Positions 34,396 through 43,351 of a stretch of 64,000 bases of DNA are shown here, piece after piece (position 1 is the stretch's first letter; each line of letters opens with the position of its first letter). The DNA is from Acidobacteriota bacterium (GTDB lineage: Bacteria; Acidobacteriota; Terriglobia; Acidiferrales; UBA7541). A program made the position numbers and the translations under genes. The notes beneath the pieces are model-generated. The model saw only the letters and a program-made list of their open reading frames with translations, had not been told where the DNA came from and did no database searches. Location: the NCBI GenBank assembly GCA_013289835.1, contig JABCZG010000004.1, positions 62,001 through 126,000 on the forward strand. Reading direction: 5' to 3'.

Positions 34396-35028
34396 GTGAC
34401 AGAACATGACAGCAAAATTGTGGATTGGGTGAATCTTCCCGAAGGCGCTACGTCGCTGGACCTGTGGCCGGCGTTGCACGACGTGCAAATCGTTTCCATC
34501 CGCTCCAGCTTGCTCGAGCGCACCATCACGCTCCATCTCGAGAGCGATCACTTGCTGGAATTTCACAAACTGCCTCTCGATATGCAATTTCTCTTGAAGC
34601 TGGAAGGCGTGCAATCCGCGCGCGTGCTCCACTTCGCCGTGTGGCCGGGAAAGTTTTTGGTTCCCGCTGGCGTTTCCGGCGAAGAGGAGGCGCGGCTCAT
34701 CGCGGAGTATCAAGCCAAGTGGCGCGAGGAATCGTTGAGTTGGGGCGAACTGGAGAAGGCCGTCACCACGGAATGCAAGCAGGTGATTGATATTGCGGAC
34801 GCGACGCTCGCTACCGCGCCGGACGGTTCCGTGGCGCTTCGTATAAGCGGGTTGTTGAATTACACGGCTTATCACGAGCTTTTTTTGCGGGCCGAGCGGC
34901 TGACTCTCACGCAGGGTGATGGGAGGGAGTTGGGAATTGCGGGTTTGCTAAAGATGGGCGAAGAATATTGGGAGGCTTTGGAGCAGCGCAAGAACGGGGT
35001 TTCCGAGGACAGCCCGCGCGCAACTTAA
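34396..35028 (+). CDS. Conserved hypothetical protein
   Basis: 210 residues, cytoplasmic by composition. GTG start. Begins VDWVNLPEGATSLDLWPALHDVQIVSIRSSLLERTITLHLESDHLL, with no recognised motif. Lies 115 bases after the kinase gene on the same strand and may share its transcript. Confidence 0.6.
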   Translation: MTEHDSKIVDWVNLPEGATSLDLWPALHDVQIVSIRSSLLERTITLHLESDHLLEFHKLPLDMQFLLKLEGVQSARVLHFAVWPGKFLVPAGVSGEEEARLIAEYQAKWREESLSWGELEKAVTTECKQVIDIADATLATAPDGSVALRISGLLNYTAYHELFLRAERLTLTQGDGRELGIAGLLKMGEEYWEALEQRKNGVSEDSPRAT

Positions 35029-35168
35029 ATGGCGCTACGGGGTTACCACATTGGGTGAGGCTCGGATTGGTTTGGGCATCCCCCTGTAGAAGGGGTGCCA
35101 TCCAAATAGGTAGGGTGCGATGGGCTCGCGGCTTTCGCGGCTATCGCAGGTCGAGGGAGACAGAGATC

Positions 35169-36329
35169 ATGAAGAATTACCCGGCAAAATCGAGAGGATT
35201 TGAAGCTGTTTTGAGAGGAACCGGAGCAGTGGCTCTGGCCCTGTGCCTAAGCGTAGGGGCCTTCGCGCAGGATGCGCCACAACAGCCTGCTCCGCCGCCC
35301 CCGCCCGCTCAGCCGCAAGAACAGCAGCCGGCGGACCAGCCGCCGCAACAACCCGCTCCGCCGCAAGGGCAGCAGCCTGCCGACCAGCCACCGGCGCAGC
35401 AACAAGCGCCTCCGCCGCCAGTCTATGCACCGCAGGATGCGGACAGGCCACCTTATTCGCGCGACCGGTCCGGGCCAGGCTCACCGAGCGCTCCGAATCC
35501 GCAGGTTGCCCCGAGGCAATATGCTCCGCCGCCTCAACCTTCTCAGCCAGTTCCGGGCAGTTTGACGTTGCCTGCGGGAACAGTTGTCATGGTTCGGCTG
35601 AACGACTTTCTTTCCAGCGACAAAAGCCAAGTAGGCGATCAATTCACCGCAGTGCTGAGCGAGCCGCTCATCGTGAACGGCTGGGTCGTCGCGCGCCGCG
35701 GCCAGTTGGTTACCGGCACGGTAAAAGATGCGAAGAAGGCCGGCCGGGTCAAGGGCACCTCAGAGTTGGGACTTGAACTCACGAACGTGACGATTGTTGA
35801 CGGGCATCAAATTCCCGTGCTTACCGGACCGTGGAAAGCGTCCGGCGGGACTACCCACGGCGCGGACGCTGCGACAATCGCGGGCGGAACGGGCTTGGGC
35901 GCGGCGATCGGCGCGGCAGCCGACTGGGGCCGCGGCGCAGCCATCGGCGCGGGAGCTGGCGCAGCAGCGGGCCTTGCTACCGTGCTGCTCACGCGCGGTC
36001 GGCCGACCATTTTGGGGCCCGAGGCGTTACTGACCTTTAAGCTGGTCGACCCAGTTTCGATTGACACCACGCAGAGCCAGCAGGCGTTCCTGCCGGTCAC
36101 GCAACAGGATTATCAAGCCGGGAGAATGGAACGCAGAGGGCCGCGCCTCGTTGGCGGGCCGTATGCCGGGGGGCCCTATCCGTGCGGCTACTATGCTCCC
36201 TGCTACTACCCCTATCCTTACGCGGGCTATGTCTATCCCGGGTACGTCGGCGTCTACAGTGGCTATGGCTGGGGCTGGGGACCGGGCTATTACGGCGGCT
36301 ACTACGGTCGGCGTGGGTTCCGGCCTTAG
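35169..36329 (+). CDS. Secreted Pro/Gln-rich protein with glycine-zipper-like and Tyr/Gly-rich tail
   Basis: 386 residues. Signal peptide ends near GAFAQ. Residues about 38-135 are Pro/Gln-rich repeats (QQPADQPPQQPAPP). A folded domain about 140-240 begins LTLPAGTVVMVRLNDFLSSDKSQVGDQFTAVLSEPL, like TraB/VirB10-type or SLBB-like outer-membrane-associated beta domains. A Gly/Ala zipper follows (GAAIGAAADWGRGAAIGAGAGAAAG), then a Tyr/Gly/Pro-rich tail. The glycine zipper suggests outer-membrane or envelope insertion. Confidence 0.7.
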   Translation: MKNYPAKSRGFEAVLRGTGAVALALCLSVGAFAQDAPQQPAPPPPPAQPQEQQPADQPPQQPAPPQGQQPADQPPAQQQAPPPPVYAPQDADRPPYSRDRSGPGSPSAPNPQVAPRQYAPPPQPSQPVPGSLTLPAGTVVMVRLNDFLSSDKSQVGDQFTAVLSEPLIVNGWVVARRGQLVTGTVKDAKKAGRVKGTSELGLELTNVTIVDGHQIPVLTGPWKASGGTTHGADAATIAGGTGLGAAIGAAADWGRGAAIGAGAGAAAGLATVLLTRGRPTILGPEALLTFKLVDPVSIDTTQSQQAFLPVTQQDYQAGRMERRGPRLVGGPYAGGPYPCGYYAPCYYPYPYAGYVYPGYVGVYSGYGWGWGPGYYGGYYGRRGFRP

Positions 36330-36369
36330 ATCAGTCCGGCCTCGGTGAGCTTCTTCCACAGTTTCGACA

Positions 36370-36392
36370 GGGGGCATATACACCCCCCTTTT
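36370..36392 (+). terminator. Possible intrinsic terminator of the Pro/Gln-rich gene
   Basis: GGGGG-CATATACA-CCCCCC followed by TTTT, about 40 bases after the stop. Short stem but correct polarity. Confidence 0.45.
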
Positions 36393-36687
36393 CAGGAAAG
36401 AGTGCAAATCCCTGAGGAAACAATACTTACTCTTCACTCTTTCGCAAGAGAGCGCAGAAGAGTTTGCAATAACATGAAAATAAATGGGATAGATTAAAAA
36501 CTCGCCCCGCAGTTCCGTTCCGGGACGCAAACAACGCAGGTTGGGAGTGGCTAGGTACCCCCACCCCCCATTACATGCATGAATATCAAAACAAAGGGGA
36601 TAGAAAATGGGCAATTTGTAAGTAGTTGATTCTAAAGGGCGCGTTCATTTTTGTTCAAAATGAGAAAGGGGCGATGAGGGAGCAGCG

Positions 36688-36704
36688 CCCCGACCGGGTC
36701 GGGG
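36688..36704. repeat. Dispersed GC palindrome, copy 1
   Basis: CCCCGAC-CGG-GTCGGGG, followed by TAAACT. One of three copies in the window (others near 42237 and 49537). Confidence 0.75.
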
Positions 36705-37306
36705 TAAACTTTCCGCGCTCGACATAGAGTTTTCTCTAAGCTGTATTGTACCAAAGGGATAACAAAAGTCAAGGAAAAGTCGGCCGAATTGATCGCAACT
36801 GAAGCATTCCATTCAGGCCAGGAACCTTGCTCGCAGATGAGGGGAAGAGTAGATAAGGTGACCTCGGAGTTTCCCATCGCTGCGGAATTGCTCCTCTAAG
36901 AAAGAGCGGCGCGGAATAAAGCGGGCGCCAAAACAGTTAGACCTGTGTAGTGGAGATTTGTGCAGTAATGCCTTCGAGTCGGAAGTGCCGGGGCGTGATT
37001 TTCCATTGAAGAGTCGCGAAGCATCTTGCGGAATCAGCGGTGCATCGGAATGAGCATGGGGATCGGTGGCGGGTCGTGATTCGGAAGTTGGGGTGCTGTT
37101 CGCAGGAAATCTCCGCCGGCTAGGTACTAGAGAGTTCAATAAATTTCTGTGATAGGCTTTACGCGTTTTAAGGTGAATCGTTCACGGTCCATGCCCCCTT
37201 CGGCCAGGAACTATCTGTGGAAGCGGTTCTCTGCTTCCTATGGCCGAAATCCTCCGACCGCCAACGCTTTCCCCGGGCCCATTCAAATCTTCGGCGCGAG
37301 CGAACA

Positions 37307-40300
37307 ATGAAACTCTCTACGTCTGGAATTCGCAATTCCTTTTTCATCCTTGCACTGATTCTGACGCTGACGGGCCTTCCCGCGGTGGCCAACGCCCAGG
37401 ACAATCCTGAGGCCGAGAAGAAAGCGACGCTTAGGTCGAAATTCCCGGCAGCGAAGGCGCAGGCCGCGGCCGCTTCTGAAGATGCGGATGCGGACGCTCC
37501 GAAGCAAAAAGCGGTAGAAAAAGACAAAGACGGCCCGGACGAACTTCGCAAGCGCGACGAATGGTTCTACAAACAGCGCAGTTCCGCCAACGGCCACATC
37601 CCCGCCGGGGCACGCGCGAAGTCTCTTGCCCACATGCAACGCATGATGGAGGCGGAGGGCAAGCTGGTGCACCGCCCGGACGGCTCCGTCGCCGAAGTTA
37701 CTCCCTTCGCGGGTTCAGTAACGAACACTTGGACTTCCATCGGGCCGACCCCTACCACTGGCGGAGAATTTAGCCCAGTGACAGGTCGCATCACCACGAT
37801 CGCAATCGACCCAAGCGATGCAACGGGAAATACCCTGCTCATTGGTGGCGCTCAAGGCGGCATCTGGCGAACAACGAACGCCGGGGCAACCTGGGCGGCC
37901 GTCGGGGATCAAAACCCTTCCCTTTCGATGGGTTCGATCGCCTTCGCACCGTCTTCACCCACTACTGTCTACGCAGGGACCGGCGAACAAGCCTCGATTG
38001 GATTTGACATTTACTACGGCGAAGGCGTGCTGATGTCCACAAACAGCGGTGCAACGTGGACGCCGACCTGCACGACTCCCAGCGCGACCTGCCCTTTCAT
38101 CGGACCTTACAGCGACGAAACGCCGTTTGGATTTTTCACGTTGGGAGGAACACGGATTAGCTACGTGGCAGTAAATCCGAGCAACCCGGCGATGGTACTG
38201 GTAGCCGCGCAAACGCAATTTGGTGAGGGGGCTACCGAGGGAGTGTATTGCACGAACAACAGCGGCAACACATGGAGCCTGGTCTCGACAGCGTCGGGGG
38301 AAATGGCGACGTTTGTAGGATTCGCGTCGTCGACAGTAGCATTTGCAGCGCTTGGCAATCCGTTTGGAAGTACAACCGGCACAAATGGAATCTATAAGTC
38401 GACGAATGCGAGCAGTTGCTCGCTAACCTTCACGCAGATTCCCAGCAGTGCTACGACCGGCCTCCCCGCGGAAAACACCATGGGCCGGATTGACCTGGGA
38501 ATCTCGCCGTTGTTTGCCACCGACAACACAGTTTATGCGTCCATCGCGAATGGCGGCGGCCAGAACGCTTCGTCGCCGAATCTCGGAGTTTGGGTAACTA
38601 CCAATGGCGGCACCAGCTGGACACAAACAACCGCGCCGGACGTGTGCAATGCGCAGTGCTGGTACGACAACGTGGTCAAAGTGGATCCCAACGGCGGAGC
38701 GCACGCCTTCTATGGGGGCGCTGCGGTTACCGACAACAGTGGGAACCCAATTTGGGTGGAGCGCACCGCCAATACGGGCGCCGCTTGGGCCACGGTGATT
38801 CCCAACCAGCTGGGAACCGGGCTTCCACATGTGGACACCCACGCGTTGGCGTTCGTGAAGCTGAGCACGGGGAAGATTCGCTTGTACCTGGGCAACGATG
38901 GCGGAATCTGGAGAACGGACGATGCGGAAGCAACGCCTGTGGTCTGGACGAACCTGAATGACTCAACCTTGACGCTGACGCAATTCTATCCCGCGATTTC
39001 CATTCATCCCTCGTCGCAAGCGGTGGCGTTTGCGGGAGCGCAGGATAACGGCAGCCAAATCTACGCAGGACCAAGCACGACTTGGACGGACAACGGAATC
39101 TGCGGTGATGGTACGGGAACGGCGATCGACAACATCGTTCCCAGCACGGTCTATGTGACCTGCAACGGGATTAACATCGCCGTTTCAACCTCGAACGGCC
39201 TGCCCAACACTTTCTTCACGGCAGTGAATGGCATTGACCCTACAGAGTTGTCGGATTTCGTTCCGCCGTTGGTGACGGATCCGAACGCGGCGAACACCCT
39301 CTATACGGGGACGGTAAGCGTCTATCAATCGGTTAACGCTGGAAGCACCTGGGTACGCGTTGCACAGCATCTCGTGAACGAAAACAATGGCGAGGACTTG
39401 ACGGCAATCGCAGTGGCCCCGAACAATTCAAAAGTTGTTTACGTAGGGGGGACACCCACTACCCTTAACGGAGCGCCAGCAGCCGCCCTTTTCGTCGCCA
39501 CCAATGTTACCGCGGGGAGCGCAACCTTCAATCCAGTCACTGGCCAGATGAGCCTGCCACCGCGCCGTGTGAGCAATATTGCTGTAGATCCAGCGGACGC
39601 AACGGGAATGACGGCCTATGCAGCCTTTTCTGGGTTCTCGTTCGTGGGCAGTGGCATCAATGACCCGATCGGACATCTCTTCAAGACCACGGACGGCGGA
39701 GTGACGTGGAAAGATGTGAGTTGCTCGGTCGCAAACTGCTCGGCAACGTTGCCCACGACCGACTTGCCAAATAGTCCGGTAAACGACGTGGTAGTCGATC
39801 CGGATATCCCAGGAACGCTCTACGCTGCGACAGACGTCGGAGTTTTCCAGGGTACCTGCACAACAACCTCGCCGACGACTTGCACCTGGGCGACATTGAG
39901 CACGGGGCTCCCTCGGGTGGCAGTGCTTTCTCTAAAACTGCATCATGCCTCGCGGACGTTACGCGCGGCGACGCATGGACGCGGCGTGTGGGACATCGTT
40001 CTCAATAACTTCACTTTCACCAATCCGCATATTGCGTCTATCTCGCCGGTTTCGGCGCTTGCAGGTGCCACTGCTTTTACTCTGACCGTGAACGGAATCG
40101 GTTTGACAGGCGGCACAGTGCAGTGGAATGGCGCCACCACGGGTGTCACGCAAGGCGGCGGCAGCGACACTTCCTTGACCGCTACAATTGCAACTACGTT
40201 GCTCGGGGGCGGAGGAACGCCACAAATCACAGTGAAAACGGGGGCGGGCACCAGCAACGCGCTGACGTTTACAGTGCTCGGCGGTGCGCCGACAATTACG

Positions 40301-42142
40301 GCGGTGAGTCCGACCAGCGCGCTAGTAAACGCGGCGGCTACCCAAATTACAGTGACGGGAACAGGGTTCGCCTCCAATGCTGTAGTAATTATGAACCCGG
40401 ACGTGGGCGGGACTCTGACCATTACGCCCACTACCGTGACGGCTACACAACTGACCGCGACGGTTCCGGCGAACTTCATGGCCGGATTTGGAAGCACGAA
40501 TTCCGTTGGCGTGCAGAATCCGCCGCCTGGCGGCGGAACGACAGTCACCACGCAAACGGTAACCTTGCCGACGTTCACAGTGATCGCTCCGCCTCCGCCG
40601 AATGACAATTTTGCGAACGCGATTGTGGCAACACCAGCGGGCGCCAGCTTTTTTACCGACATAGAGGACAGTTCTGGGGCGACCAGCCAAACGTCCGATC
40701 CCGTGCCAGCCTGCGCGCAGAACCCGACACAGATTCCGTTTACGACTGGAATCACAAATACCATCTGGTACAAATTCACACCGGCCGCCAACGGAACACT
40801 CAATGACGTGGATACCATCGGAAGCAGCTATGACACCGTGCTCTCGATTTGGACGGGTTCCGCAGGTAGCCTGACCGCATTCGCCTGCAACGACGACATC
40901 GTTCCGGGGATCGTCACACAGTCCCAACTGACGAACCTCAGTCTTATTGGGGGAACGACGTACTACTTCATGGTCAGCTCTTTCGGTCCCGCGGATCCCA
41001 ATCCGATTGCTCTCGGTGGGAAGACCGTATTCAACTTGTCCGCTTCGATAATCGTCCCGGCACCAATCATTACCAGCTTGAGGCCGACCTCAGGGCCAGT
41101 TGGGACCCCCGTGACGATTACGGGCTCGAACTTCGGTGCAACGCAGTCAACGAGCACAGTCACCTTCAACGGAACGGCCGCAACGCCGACGAGTTGGAGC
41201 GCGACGAGCATTGTCGTCCCAGTTCCGGTAGGCGCTACGACCGGCAACGTGTTCGTGGGTGTGCCGGCAGGCGGCCAAAGCAACGGGGTGAACTTCACCG
41301 TGACAAGCGGGGGTTCGTTCACGGTGGCTGGCACCGCTGCAACTGTAACTGCGGGCAGTAGCAGCAACTCTGCGATTACGGTGGCACCAATCAATGGATT
41401 TACGGGGCAAGTGGCAATCACCTGTGGAACCACCTTGCCAGGGGTGACCTGCTCAGCTCTAAACGTGACAGTCCCACCCGGAACGGGCTCACTGGCGATC
41501 AACGTGACCGCTCCGTCCTCTTCAACAACTGCTATGAACTTGTCAAACGGACGAAACCTTTGGGCTGTCAGCCTTCCCGCTGCACCTAAGTGGAGAAGTG
41601 GGTGGTGGACTCTCAGCGGCGGGACGGGGCTCGCTGCATTGATTCTCCTTCTCTTGCCGGGCAGGAAGCTCAGCCGGGCAGCGCTAGGACTGGGGCTCAT
41701 TTGCCTCTTGAGCTTTACGATTGGCTGCGGCGGCGGAGGTGGTGGAGGCGGGGGTGGAGGAACTACGGCTACCACCACGCACCTGACGGTATCCAGTACA
41801 AAAGTTGCGGCGACGGGAACGCTTACCGTCAGTGCGACGGTAACGGGGGGAACACCCACCGGCAGTGTACAGTTCATCGTAGACGGCGCGGCGGCGGGAA
41901 ATGCAGTTCCCGTAGCCGGAGGAACGACCGGCAACATCATGCTGACCGCAGCGAGCGCGCCACCTTTGTTCCAGCTAATCGGAACGCACACGTTGAGCGC
42001 GCATTACCTGGGAGACGCAACTACGGCCGCGTCCAGTTCGGGGACGCTCAACGTAACCGTGACTGGGACGGCAAACCTGCCGATTACGGGCACATCGGGC
42101 GGCACAACCGCAAACGGGAATGTGAGCCTGACGATCAATTAG
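37307..42142 (+). CDS. Very large secreted protein: BNR/sortilin-like propeller, IPT/TIG and Ig-like domains with an internal membrane anchor
   Basis: 1611 residues. Signal peptide ends near VANAQ. Residues about 140-900 are BNR/VPS10-type propeller repeats (GGIWRTTNAGATWAAVGD, TTDGGVTWKDV). Then come IPT/TIG domains (PHIASISPVSALAGATAFTL, PTITAVSPTSALVNAAA), a PPC-like domain beginning NDNFANAIVATPAG, another IPT (PIITSLRPTSGPVGTPV), and a beta domain. Residues about 1435-1475 contain two hydrophobic helices and a Cys followed by a long glycine run (FTIGCGGGG). A final Ig-like domain (PTGSVQFIVDGAAAG) lies after the anchor. ATG 37307 is chosen for its signal peptide. Probably an adhesin or cell-surface scaffold. 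Confidence 0.82.
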   Translation: MKLSTSGIRNSFFILALILTLTGLPAVANAQDNPEAEKKATLRSKFPAAKAQAAAASEDADADAPKQKAVEKDKDGPDELRKRDEWFYKQRSSANGHIPAGARAKSLAHMQRMMEAEGKLVHRPDGSVAEVTPFAGSVTNTWTSIGPTPTTGGEFSPVTGRITTIAIDPSDATGNTLLIGGAQGGIWRTTNAGATWAAVGDQNPSLSMGSIAFAPSSPTTVYAGTGEQASIGFDIYYGEGVLMSTNSGATWTPTCTTPSATCPFIGPYSDETPFGFFTLGGTRISYVAVNPSNPAMVLVAAQTQFGEGATEGVYCTNNSGNTWSLVSTASGEMATFVGFASSTVAFAALGNPFGSTTGTNGIYKSTNASSCSLTFTQIPSSATTGLPAENTMGRIDLGISPLFATDNTVYASIANGGGQNASSPNLGVWVTTNGGTSWTQTTAPDVCNAQCWYDNVVKVDPNGGAHAFYGGAAVTDNSGNPIWVERTANTGAAWATVIPNQLGTGLPHVDTHALAFVKLSTGKIRLYLGNDGGIWRTDDAEATPVVWTNLNDSTLTLTQFYPAISIHPSSQAVAFAGAQDNGSQIYAGPSTTWTDNGICGDGTGTAIDNIVPSTVYVTCNGINIAVSTSNGLPNTFFTAVNGIDPTELSDFVPPLVTDPNAANTLYTGTVSVYQSVNAGSTWVRVAQHLVNENNGEDLTAIAVAPNNSKVVYVGGTPTTLNGAPAAALFVATNVTAGSATFNPVTGQMSLPPRRVSNIAVDPADATGMTAYAAFSGFSFVGSGINDPIGHLFKTTDGGVTWKDVSCSVANCSATLPTTDLPNSPVNDVVVDPDIPGTLYAATDVGVFQGTCTTTSPTTCTWATLSTGLPRVAVLSLKLHHASRTLRAATHGRGVWDIVLNNFTFTNPHIASISPVSALAGATAFTLTVNGIGLTGGTVQWNGATTGVTQGGGSDTSLTATIATTLLGGGGTPQITVKTGAGTSNALTFTVLGGAPTITAVSPTSALVNAAATQITVTGTGFASNAVVIMNPDVGGTLTITPTTVTATQLTATVPANFMAGFGSTNSVGVQNPPPGGGTTVTTQTVTLPTFTVIAPPPPNDNFANAIVATPAGASFFTDIEDSSGATSQTSDPVPACAQNPTQIPFTTGITNTIWYKFTPAANGTLNDVDTIGSSYDTVLSIWTGSAGSLTAFACNDDIVPGIVTQSQLTNLSLIGGTTYYFMVSSFGPADPNPIALGGKTVFNLSASIIVPAPIITSLRPTSGPVGTPVTITGSNFGATQSTSTVTFNGTAATPTSWSATSIVVPVPVGATTGNVFVGVPAGGQSNGVNFTVTSGGSFTVAGTAATVTAGSSSNSAITVAPINGFTGQVAITCGTTLPGVTCSALNVTVPPGTGSLAINVTAPSSSTTAMNLSNGRNLWAVSLPAAPKWRSGWWTLSGGTGLAALILLLLPGRKLSRAALGLGLICLLSFTIGCGGGGGGGGGGGTTATTTHLTVSSTKVAATGTLTVSATVTGGTPTGSVQFIVDGAAAGNAVPVAGGTTGNIMLTAASAPPLFQLIGTHTLSAHYLGDATTAASSSGTLNVTVTGTANLPITGTSGGTTANGNVSLTIN

Positions 42143-42166
42143 CAAGCATTAGTGGAAAGAGAACGG

Positions 42167-42199
42167 GCGGCTCCGAAGTTTTCGGGGCCGCTCTTTTTT
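42167..42199 (+). terminator. Intrinsic terminator of the large secreted protein gene
   Basis: GCGGCTCCGAA-GTT-TTCGGGGCCGC, 11-bp stem with one G:U-type pair, followed by TCTTTTTT. About 25 bases after the stop codon. Confidence 0.88.
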
Positions 42200-42501
42200 G
42201 GGGAACGGGATTTTACAAGGAGCACACGGAGGGCGTCCCGACAGGATCGGGGGAAACGCCGGGCACGGAGGGGGCGCAAAAGAAAGAGGGGCACAATGTA
42301 TTGTGCCCCTACGTGAAACTTTTGACGAACCAAGGTAATCCGGAGAGAAAAGCAGGTCCCTCGCTTTGCTCGGGAGGACGCATCTCCGGTTACGGAGGTG
42401 GGACGGACAGCACCGGAGTCCAAACACCGGACATCGTCAGATGCGAAGAGATATCCTTCGACTCGCTGCACTCGTTCAGGATGACGATCCTTGTCGGATC
42501 G
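42200..42501. repeat. Cluster of intergenic palindromic repeats
   Basis: Three elements in 300 bp. First, copy 2 of the GC palindrome (CCCGA-CAGGA-TCGGG at about 42237-42251) within a longer 60-bp homology to 49523-49580. Second, a perfect palindrome with 11-bp arms (AGGGGCACAAT, GT, ATTGTGCCCCT) at 42287-42310. Third, at the right end, GACGATCC-TTGTC-GGATCGTC (42483-42503), overlapping the stop of the convergent PilZ gene. No gene is supported between 42143 and 42501. Confidence 0.7.
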
Positions 42502-42885
42502 TCAATTGATGTTGGGTGGGAAAACGATGTTCCAGAAGAGCGGCGCTGGCGTCAGGAACTCGACTGGCAGCAGCGAGCCTTCCTGATTCATTTGCCCGGG
42601 ACGCACGACGCTGACCTCCACCTTCTGTTGAGACTTGGGATTCTCGATGGTGAACTTTGTGCCCTGGGCAAAGCCCTCGGGAAGAATAATCATGGCGCCG
42701 GTGGCGCTGACGGTATGCGTGAAGCCCTTGATGGGTTCCGGCTTTCCGGCGACGTGAACGACAATGGCCATACGCAGCAGCACCCGCTGGGCGCGGCGGC
42801 GCTCTTCGGCGGTCGGCTGGCGCTGCAACGCGGGCCGCGCAGGGCTTGCGGCGGGGGCATGCACATTCGGTGAAGGTTTAATCAC
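42502..42885 (-). CDS. PilZ-like domain protein
   Basis: 127 residues. N-terminal Pro/Ala linker, then ERRRAQRVLLRMAIVVHV and THTVSATGAMIILPEGF, matching a PilZ domain with its RxxxR-type and (D/N)xSxxG-type motifs slightly altered (TVSATGA). GTG 42885 overlaps the TGA of the upstream PilZ gene by four bases; an upstream TTG is less likely. Confidence 0.75.
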   Translation of the reverse strand: MIKPSPNVHAPAASPARPALQRQPTAEERRRAQRVLLRMAIVVHVAGKPEPIKGFTHTVSATGAMIILPEGFAQGTKFTIENPKSQQKVEVSVVRPGQMNQEGSLLPVEFLTPAPLFWNIVFPPNIN

Positions 42886-43226
42886 AGTTCCAGCCCCCAA
42901 AAGTCCATCTCAGGTGCGACGAGTTCGATGCCATATTCCCAGCCGTCGGGGCGCTGATTGCCCTTCCAAACGATGACGGCGGCGTTGCTGGTCTCGGTGG
43001 CCAGGTTGGTGAGCGCCAGGCGATGTTCAAGGTCGAGCGAACTGGAGAGCACCACCATGCAGCCGTAAGGATTGACCACGCGCGTGTGAGCTTCGACGGT
43101 GTGGCGCTTGCCGGCGTCGCCGTCCCACTCCAGGCGCACGGGAACACGGGAATTCATGCGGCGGCCGCGACGACTCTCGCGGTGCCGCGAGCCAATCTTT
43201 TTGGTTTCGCGCACCTTAACGGGCAT
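42882..43226 (-). CDS. PilZ-like domain protein
   Basis: 114 residues. Basic N terminus (SRHRESRRGRRMNSRVPVRLEW), then VVNPYGCMVVLS in place of the DxSxxG motif, and a C-terminal EYGIELVAPEMDFWGLEL typical of these acidobacterial PilZ variants. GAGGT lies upstream of the ATG. First gene of a coupled pair. The altered second motif leaves c-di-GMP binding uncertain. Confidence 0.74.
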   Translation of the reverse strand: MPVKVRETKKIGSRHRESRRGRRMNSRVPVRLEWDGDAGKRHTVEAHTRVVNPYGCMVVLSSSLDLEHRLALTNLATETSNAAVIVWKGNQRPDGWEYGIELVAPEMDFWGLEL

Positions 43227-43351
43227 GATTACCTCAATGAAGCCATGCTAGAGTTTTAGGGGAAAAACGGTCAATGGTACGTGCGCGGGCCGTGGCGCAA
43301 ATGGGTAGCTGTCCGTAAGGACAGGGGTAGCAACGGGGGCAAGGACAGGCC

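Larger units (their letters stand above)
36330..37306. other. 977-bp intergenic region, AT-richer than surroundings
   Basis: No credible gene. Contains a possible terminator just after the preceding gene, a dispersed GC palindrome (36688-36704), and three related AT-rich words built on AAANGGGATA near 36476-36499, 36588-36607 and 36751-36768. The promoter of the long secreted protein at 37307 must lie at the right end, but I could not fix a -35/-10 pair. Confidence 0.6.

Noticed and set aside
36632-36877. 81-codon minus-strand frame in the AT-rich gap
   Set aside because: It runs through the dispersed palindrome, and the YPDPVG it encodes is simply the repeat translated, as also seen beside the 49.5 kb copy.
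40963-41991. Minus-strand open frame of 342 codons
   Set aside because: Antisense to the IPT/Ig region of the large secreted protein; Val/Pro-rich complement of Thr/Gly codons.
41590-42873. Plus-strand open frame of 427 codons bridging the large gene and the repeat cluster
   Set aside because: It reads out of frame through the secreted protein, its terminator, the repeats and the antisense of a PilZ gene.
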